Shown piece by piece: positions 59,120-64,000 of a DNA stretch of 64,000 nt; positions within the stretch are counted from its first letter, which is position 1; the number at the start of each line of letters is the position of its first letter. The stretch is taken from NCBI GenBank assembly GCA_942636505.2, contig CALOGB020000056.1:124001-188000 (forward strand). Reading direction: 5' to 3'. Under the pieces are notes generated by a model that saw only the letters and a program-made list of their open reading frames with translations, made no database searches and was not told where the DNA came from. This DNA comes from an uncultured bacterium (GTDB taxonomy: Bacteria; Pseudomonadota; Alphaproteobacteria; Sphingomonadales; Sphingomonadaceae). The position numbers and the translations under genes were made by a program.

Positions 59120-62032
59120 ATGCGTATGACCGCATATCTGTTGTCCGCCGTCGCGACTGCGGCCATCGTCACGCCGGCATTTGCGCAACAGGCGACGTCC
59201 ACCGTGGAAGCGCAGGCGTCGCCCTCGCAGGGTACCGCCAACGCATCGGTTGCCGGTCAGACCAACGCTGCAACGGACGCTGACACCACGCGGGCGGCAA
59301 GTGCCAACGCCGGGATTCAGGGTAACGCCAGCGACATCGTCATCACCGCGACGCGCCGTTCCGAGCGTCTGTCGAACGTGCCAATCGCGGTTTCGGCAGT
59401 CGGTCAGGAAGCGCTACAGAATTCGGGCGGCAGCGACATCCGCTCGCTCAACCAGCTCGCACCGTCGTTGCTGATCTCTTCAACCGGTAATGAATCGAAC
59501 GCGTCCGCGCGTATTCGCGGAATCGGTACGGTCGGCGACAATCCCGGCCTCGAAAGCTCGGTCGCGGTCTTCATCGACGGTGTCTATCGCAGCCGCACCG
59601 GCGTCGGTCTCAACGAACTGGGCGAGATCGACCGGGTTGAAGTTCTTCGCGGACCGCAGGGCACATTGTTCGGGCGCAACGCTTCTGCAGGTCTCATCAA
59701 TATCATCACACGGTCGCCCGAGTTCGACTGGCATGGCAACGCCGAGGCGACTTACGGCAATTACGACCAGAAGCGGCTTGCAGGCGGCATCACCGGGCCG
59801 CTGATCGCCGACAAGCTCGCCTTCCGGGTCGACGGCGTCTACGTGAATCGCAACGGCTTCTACAAGAACGTCACCGCGGCCAACGGCAGCGAGAGCCGCG
59901 TCAACGACCGTGATCGCTATTTCGTCCGCGGCCAGTTGCTGTTCAAGCCGACCGATACCCTGAGCTTCCGCCTGATCGGCGACTATTCGCACCGCAAGGA
60001 AAGCTGCTGCGGCGCGGTCTATTACAACCAGGTCGAGACGACCGATCCCACCCCGAACGCAGCCGGCGTCGCGCCGTTCTTCGCGACGGTCAACACCGAT
60101 GGCGCGGTCACGAACAACACGACGAACCGCATCGTCGACATCCTGCGTCGCCAGGGTGCGGTGTTCCCGCTGGCCGGCAACACGCCAGATCCGTTCAGCC
60201 GCGACGTCGCGATCACGCCTGGCCAGACCTTCCGGAATACGACCAAGGATTACGGCGGCTCGCTGCAGGCCGACTGGGATCTCGGTGGCGCGACGTTGAC
60301 GTCGATCACTGCGTATCGCCAGTACAAGTCGGGCAACGCGGGCGATGTCGATTATACCAACATCGATCTCACGCACCGCGCGGCGGACGGCAATGCCTAC
60401 CGCCAGTTCAAGACTTTCACGCAGGAAGCGCGCCTCCAGGGTTCGCTGTTCAACGACAAGCTCGACTGGCTGGTCGGTGGCTTCTACTCGAACGAGAAGC
60501 TCAAGCTGGTCGATAACGTCGTTTTTGGCGCGCAATACGGGCAGTTCGCGGCCTGCCGCCTCGTCGCCACAGTCAGCCCGAACGCCGTGCTGCAGAACCA
60601 GAACAACCCAGGCTGCATGAGCGCGGCCGGACGCGCGACGATCGCCGGCGCCTTTGGCCCAGCTGGTGGTCTGATCACGTCGGCGCTCGACCGCCTGACC
60701 GGTGGGGTCGGTCTCGGTGGCGGGGTCAACAACGTCGGCGACTCCGGCTCGATCTATCGCCAGAAGAGCGAGAACTACGCGTTCTTCACACACAACATCC
60801 TGCATCTGACCGACACGTTGTCGCTGACCGGCGGTCTTCGCTACACGCACGAAACGAAGAAGTTCAACGCGAAGTTCAACAACAACAACACGGTCTGCCC
60901 GATCCAGCAGGCGGCACTCGCTCCCCTCACGCAATCGCAGAGCGGGGCCACGGCGTTCGCGCAGGGCATCGTGACCTTGACCTGCACCGGCAACTCCAGC
61001 CCGGCGTTGAACGCGCTCAGCCTCAACGACAGCTTTGGCGACGGCGAGTTCACCGGCACGGCGGTCCTGTCGTGGAAGCCGTTCACCAAGCTGCTGACCT
61101 ACGCGTCGTTCGCCAAGGGCTACAAGGCGGGCGGCTACAACCTCGACCGTTCGGATCTCGGCGGGGTAAACGGCGTGCTGACGCCGCGGACCAATGCCGA
61201 CGCACCGGGCCTGCGCTTCAACGCCGAGAAGGTGAACAATTACGAGCTCGGGGCGAAGTTCAACACGCGCGGCTTCACGTTCAACGTCGCCGCGTTCCGC
61301 GAGGAGTTCACCGACTTCCAGCTCAACACCTTTAACGGCTCGATCTTCGTCGTGCAGAACATCGAAGCGTGCAAGGACAGCCTGGGCGGCCTCGATAGCG
61401 ACAACGGGTTCAATCCGGTCACCGGTGCGCAGACCGGAGGGTGCCCGACCAACCGTTCGAAGAAGCCGGGCGTGATCTCGCAGGGCGTCGAGCTGGAAGC
61501 GACGATGTCGCCGATCAAGCAGGTCACGTTCACGGCAGGCTATACCTATGCGGATACCCATTTCCGCAAGAACCTGATCGGCAGCTCGACCACCGGCGAG
61601 CCGCTCGACCGCGCACTCTTCCTGCTGCCGGGCAGCCAGTTGTCGAACGCCCCCAAGAACGTCGTCACGACGTCGTTCGCCTGGACGCCGGATCTCGGCT
61701 CGAACGGCATGTCGGGGCTGATCTATGTCGATAGCCGCCTGTCGTCGGACTATAATACCGGTTCCGATCTGGCGCCGGAGAAGAAGCAGGACGGCTTCGC
61801 CGTGGTGAATGCCCGCGTTGGCCTGCGCGGCAAGGACCAGGCTTGGGCGCTCGAGTTCTGGGCACAGAATGTGTTCAACAAGAACTACATCCAAGTCGCG
61901 TTCAACACGCCGTTCCAGGGTGCTGGGTCTTCGGCAAACGTCGCAGCCTATGGTGGCACCGGCAACGCGCTCTACTCGGCATTCCTCGCCGAGCCACGCA
62001 CCTACGGCCTGACGCTGCGCTCGCGCTTCTGA
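59120..62032 (+). CDS. TonB-dependent receptor
   Basis: A 970-residue outer-membrane receptor. Signal peptide MTAYLLSAVATAAIVTPAFA, a Thr/Ala-rich linker, TonB-box-like DIVITATRRSERLSNVPIAV, plug domain (about 110-230: SARIRGIGT, LRGPQGTLFGRNASAGLINI), then a 22-strand barrel ending in Phe (YGLTLRSRF). Several loops carry Cys pairs (SCCGAVYYN, AACRLVA). It imports siderophores, vitamins or oligosaccharides by proton motive force; the substrate is unknown. GGGAG lies 9 nt before ATG 59120; ATG 59114 and 59126 are close alternatives. It has its own promoter region with palindromes. Confidence 0.92.
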   Translation: MRMTAYLLSAVATAAIVTPAFAQQATSTVEAQASPSQGTANASVAGQTNAATDADTTRAASANAGIQGNASDIVITATRRSERLSNVPIAVSAVGQEALQNSGGSDIRSLNQLAPSLLISSTGNESNASARIRGIGTVGDNPGLESSVAVFIDGVYRSRTGVGLNELGEIDRVEVLRGPQGTLFGRNASAGLINIITRSPEFDWHGNAEATYGNYDQKRLAGGITGPLIADKLAFRVDGVYVNRNGFYKNVTAANGSESRVNDRDRYFVRGQLLFKPTDTLSFRLIGDYSHRKESCCGAVYYNQVETTDPTPNAAGVAPFFATVNTDGAVTNNTTNRIVDILRRQGAVFPLAGNTPDPFSRDVAITPGQTFRNTTKDYGGSLQADWDLGGATLTSITAYRQYKSGNAGDVDYTNIDLTHRAADGNAYRQFKTFTQEARLQGSLFNDKLDWLVGGFYSNEKLKLVDNVVFGAQYGQFAACRLVATVSPNAVLQNQNNPGCMSAAGRATIAGAFGPAGGLITSALDRLTGGVGLGGGVNNVGDSGSIYRQKSENYAFFTHNILHLTDTLSLTGGLRYTHETKKFNAKFNNNNTVCPIQQAALAPLTQSQSGATAFAQGIVTLTCTGNSSPALNALSLNDSFGDGEFTGTAVLSWKPFTKLLTYASFAKGYKAGGYNLDRSDLGGVNGVLTPRTNADAPGLRFNAEKVNNYELGAKFNTRGFTFNVAAFREEFTDFQLNTFNGSIFVVQNIEACKDSLGGLDSDNGFNPVTGAQTGGCPTNRSKKPGVISQGVELEATMSPIKQVTFTAGYTYADTHFRKNLIGSSTTGEPLDRALFLLPGSQLSNAPKNVVTTSFAWTPDLGSNGMSGLIYVDSRLSSDYNTGSDLAPEKKQDGFAVVNARVGLRGKDQAWALEFWAQNVFNKNYIQVAFNTPFQGAGSSANVAAYGGTGNALYSAFLAEPRTYGLTLRSRF

Positions 62033-62047
62033 TCGGATGACTGAATG

Positions 62048-62085
62048 AAAAAGCCGGCCCGCAGTTCGCTGCGGGCCGGCTTTTC
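62048..62085. terminator. Strong bidirectional terminator after the receptor
   Basis: AAAAAGCCGGCCCGCAG and CTGCGGGCCGGCTTTT form a 16-bp stem around TTCG, with A- and T-runs at the two ends. It serves the receptor and the convergent glnD. Confidence 0.92.
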
Positions 62086-62108
62086 CGTGCTCGGGCTCCG
62101 TGAAAACC

Positions 62109-62138
62109 CCGGTTCTCCTGCGAACGCAGGAGAACCGG
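62109..62138. repeat. Palindrome, CTCCTGCGAACGCAGGAG class
   Basis: CCGGTTCTCCTGCG and CGCAGGAGAACCGG are exact inverse 14-bp arms with two bases between. The core CTCCTGCGAACGCAGGAG is the same as in the repeat inside the 10716 gene. Confidence 0.88.
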
Positions 62139-62145
62139 AAGCGCG

Positions 62146-64000
62146 CTAAGCGGCCAGATCGATCTCTTCGCCTGCCGCCGCCGCCAGCAGCCGCCGCTCC
62201 AGCGTCCTCAACCGCGCGGGCTGGGTGATCCGATCGCCGGTCAGGTCCGTGACGTAGAAGGTATCCACGGCCCGCTCGCCATAGGTCGCGACGTGCGCGG
62301 AGTGAATCGTCACCTTCGACTGGAACAGCGCGTTGGCGAGTTGATTCAGCAGCGCCGGCCGATCGCGCGCATTGACCTCGACCACCGTGAACCGGTTCGA
62401 CGCCTTGTTGTCGACCAGCGCATTCGGCACGATGTCGAACGCCTCCGCGCGCGTGCGGGGAAGCGGTTTCGCGACGAGGCGGTCGGCAAGCTTGCCGCGG
62501 TTGGCGAGCGCGTCCTCGATTGCCGTCTTCAAACGGGAAAGCTGCCCGGACTCGTCGAACGGCCGCCCGAACGGATCCTGCACGAGGAAGTTGTCGACGG
62601 CCATTCCATCGCGCGTGGTATGGATGCGGGCGTCGATGATATTGCCGCCGGCGACGTGGATCGCGCCTGCGATGCGGTAGAACAACCCGGGATGATCGGC
62701 GGCGTAGATCGTCACCAAGGTGGCGCCGCGCCCAGGATAGACATGTGCGTCGATCGCGAGTTGCGCGTCGCCCGTGGTCGCCAGGAAGCGGGCGTTGTGC
62801 GCCAGCACGTCTTCGGGTTCGGCAATCCAATAGGCTTCGGGGAGCCGGTGAACGAGCGTCGCGAACGACTCCTCACTCCAGCCTAGCGCGTCCCGCAGAT
62901 GCTGCTGCTTGGCCGCAATCCGCTCGGCACGACCCTTTTGCTTATGGCCCAGCCGCAGGACTTCCTCGGCCGATTCGTAGAGGTCGCCGAGCAACTGGCG
63001 TTTCCAGCCGTTCCACACGCCCGGTCCGACCGCGCGGATGTCGACGATCGTCAGCGTGAGCAGCAGGCGAAGGCGCTCCGGGCTTTGCACCACGTCGCAG
63101 AAATCGAGGATCGTCTTGAAGTCGCTGAGGTCGCGCTTGAACGCGGTGGCGGACATCAGCAGGTGCCAGCGCACCAGCCAGGCGACGGTCTCGGTTTCGG
63201 CAGGCGTCAGGCCGAAGCGTGGGCACAGGCGCTGCGCCACCTCCGCCCCGAGGATCGAATGATCGCCGCCGCGGCCCTTGGCGATATCGTGAAGCAAGAC
63301 CGCAACGTACAGCGCGCGCCGCGACACGATCTGTTCGAAGATCGCACTGGCGAGCGGATGATCTTCCTTCAGCGTGCCGTTCTCGATCCGCGCGAGCAGA
63401 CCGATGGCGCGGATGGTGTGCTCGTCGACGGTGTAGTGGTGGTACATGTCGAACTGCATCTGCGCGACGACGCGCGCGAAATCGGGCACGAAGCGGCCGA
63501 ACACGCCGGCTTCGTTCATCCAGCGCAGCACGAGTTCGGGATCGCGGGGCGAGGTCAGCACGTCGAGGAACAGCGCGTTCGCCGTCGGGCTGGTGCGGAC
63601 GTCGTCGACCAGCTTGGCATCTCGCGCGGCGGCGCGCATCGCCAGCGGGTGGATCTCGACGCCGTGCTTGTCAGCGAGCTGGAAGATCTCGATCAGGCGT
63701 TCGGGATCTGCCCGGAAGAAGTCGTCGCTTGGCAGCGCGAGCCGCCCGCGATCGAGCACGAAGCCGTTGAGCTTGCGCGGAGAGCGTCGGATCGTCGGCA
63801 GACCGAAACGCCGTCCCCGCGCCGCGAACTTCTCGTCGAGATGCGCGAGGAAGACGCCGCTGAGCGTGCCGACAGTCTTCGCCTGCAGGAAATAGAATTG
63901 CATGAAGCGCTCGACCTTCGACTTGCCGGGTCGGTCGGAGAACCGCATCCGGTCGGCGATCTCGCGTTGCAGGTCGAACGTCAGCCTATCTTCGGCGCGG
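62146..64000 (-). CDS. glnD: [Protein-PII] uridylyltransferase, 5' part missing
   Basis: The C-terminal 618 codons of GlnD run off the right edge; the frame stays open there (AEDRLTFDLQREIADR). Visible: the end of the nucleotidyltransferase domain (KVERFMQFYFLQAKTVGTLS), the HD domain (AVLLHDIAKGRGGDHSILGA) and two ACT domains (TIYAADHPGLFYRIAGAIHV and VNARDRPALLNQLANALFQS). It uridylylates and deuridylylates PII with glutamine level, upstream of GlnE. The catalytic GSxxRxE/DxD lies outside the window. Confidence 0.95.
   Translation of the reverse strand, partial: RAEDRLTFDLQREIADRMRFSDRPGKSKVERFMQFYFLQAKTVGTLSGVFLAHLDEKFAARGRRFGLPTIRRSPRKLNGFVLDRGRLALPSDDFFRADPERLIEIFQLADKHGVEIHPLAMRAAARDAKLVDDVRTSPTANALFLDVLTSPRDPELVLRWMNEAGVFGRFVPDFARVVAQMQFDMYHHYTVDEHTIRAIGLLARIENGTLKEDHPLASAIFEQIVSRRALYVAVLLHDIAKGRGGDHSILGAEVAQRLCPRFGLTPAETETVAWLVRWHLLMSATAFKRDLSDFKTILDFCDVVQSPERLRLLLTLTIVDIRAVGPGVWNGWKRQLLGDLYESAEEVLRLGHKQKGRAERIAAKQQHLRDALGWSEESFATLVHRLPEAYWIAEPEDVLAHNARFLATTGDAQLAIDAHVYPGRGATLVTIYAADHPGLFYRIAGAIHVAGGNIIDARIHTTRDGMAVDNFLVQDPFGRPFDESGQLSRLKTAIEDALANRGKLADRLVAKPLPRTRAEAFDIVPNALVDNKASNRFTVVEVNARDRPALLNQLANALFQSKVTIHSAHVATYGERAVDTFYVTDLTGDRITQPARLRTLERRLLAAAAGEEIDLAA

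Noticed and set aside
59480..62830. 1116-codon reverse-strand open frame across the TonB receptor and part of glnD
   Set aside because: It is antisense to two clear genes, its product is Arg/Ala/Asp-rich without family motifs, and it is the expected shadow in high-GC DNA.

Overview
The window reads as a chromosomal segment of a high-GC alphaproteobacterium, most likely a sphingomonad (Sphingomonas or a close relative). The main reasons are an intact PhyR-NepR-EcfG general stress response locus with a PhyP-like kinase, alphaproteobacterial families (DUF1476, DUF5076, DUF6356, DUF4230, HisKA_2 kinases), the order scpA-scpB-tatA-tatB-tatC, and many sphingomonad-style intergenic palindromes. I see no rRNA, tRNA, CRISPR array, prophage or insertion sequence. 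Coding density is high, and 1-4 bp start/stop overlaps are very frequent.

Layout. 1-9.8 kb: methyltransferase tail, GST, dicarboxylate symporter, Tat-exported M24 peptidase, alaS, a ThDP enzyme and an SMP-30 lactonase. 10-14.2 kb: six tightly coupled genes in which the CoA-transferase subunits scoA and scoB are separated by a class-C-like acid phosphatase lipoprotein and a DUF5076 gene, followed by a GST and an esterase. 14.4-17.6 kb: leuC, a 34-codon ORF, leuD and a quinone reductase. 17.6-24.5 kb: small stress-type proteins, DUF1476, bolA, grxD, a metallo-beta-lactamase-fold protein, DUF4230, nadA, nadC and RNase T2. 24.6-30.8 kb: TamA/TamB. 30.9-36.4 kb: nagZ, a reverse-strand parD-like/map pair, then scpAB and tatABC. 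36.4-40.9 kb: the stress-response island. 41-50 kb: glnE, bcp, M23 peptidase, erpA, xthA, a GNAT-like protein and a fatty acid desaturase. 50-55.9 kb: reverse-strand hydrolases, an HTH regulator and the recycling ligase mpl, then ldcA. 56-64 kb: thrS, infC, a TonB-dependent receptor and the 3' part of glnD.

The most interesting region is the stress island. Between the entericidin gene and phyP, on the minus strand, there is a perfect EcfG-type promoter (GGAAC, 16 bp, CGTT). It is followed by about 100 nt that fold into two hairpins, each presenting a C7 run in its loop, and the second hairpin leads into a U-rich tract. No ORF is present. I read this as an undescribed sigma-EcfG-dependent small RNA with anti-Shine-Dalgarno-like loops, similar in logic to GsrN of Caulobacter. 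Four further GGAAC-N16 sites precede nepR, the entericidin gene and two small-protein genes (50 and 47 codons), which suggests a local regulon. The neighbouring PhyP-like kinase has lost the ATP-binding boxes.

Other points of interest are a ParD-like/methionine aminopeptidase pair behind a 10-bp inverted repeat, an infC whose best ribosome-binding site points to an AUA start, and intergenic palindromes that have become part of proteins (a lipoprotein signal peptide and an esterase C-terminus). NagZ, LdcA and Mpl supply three steps of peptidoglycan recycling. GlnE and GlnD provide both arms of nitrogen-signal nucleotidylation.
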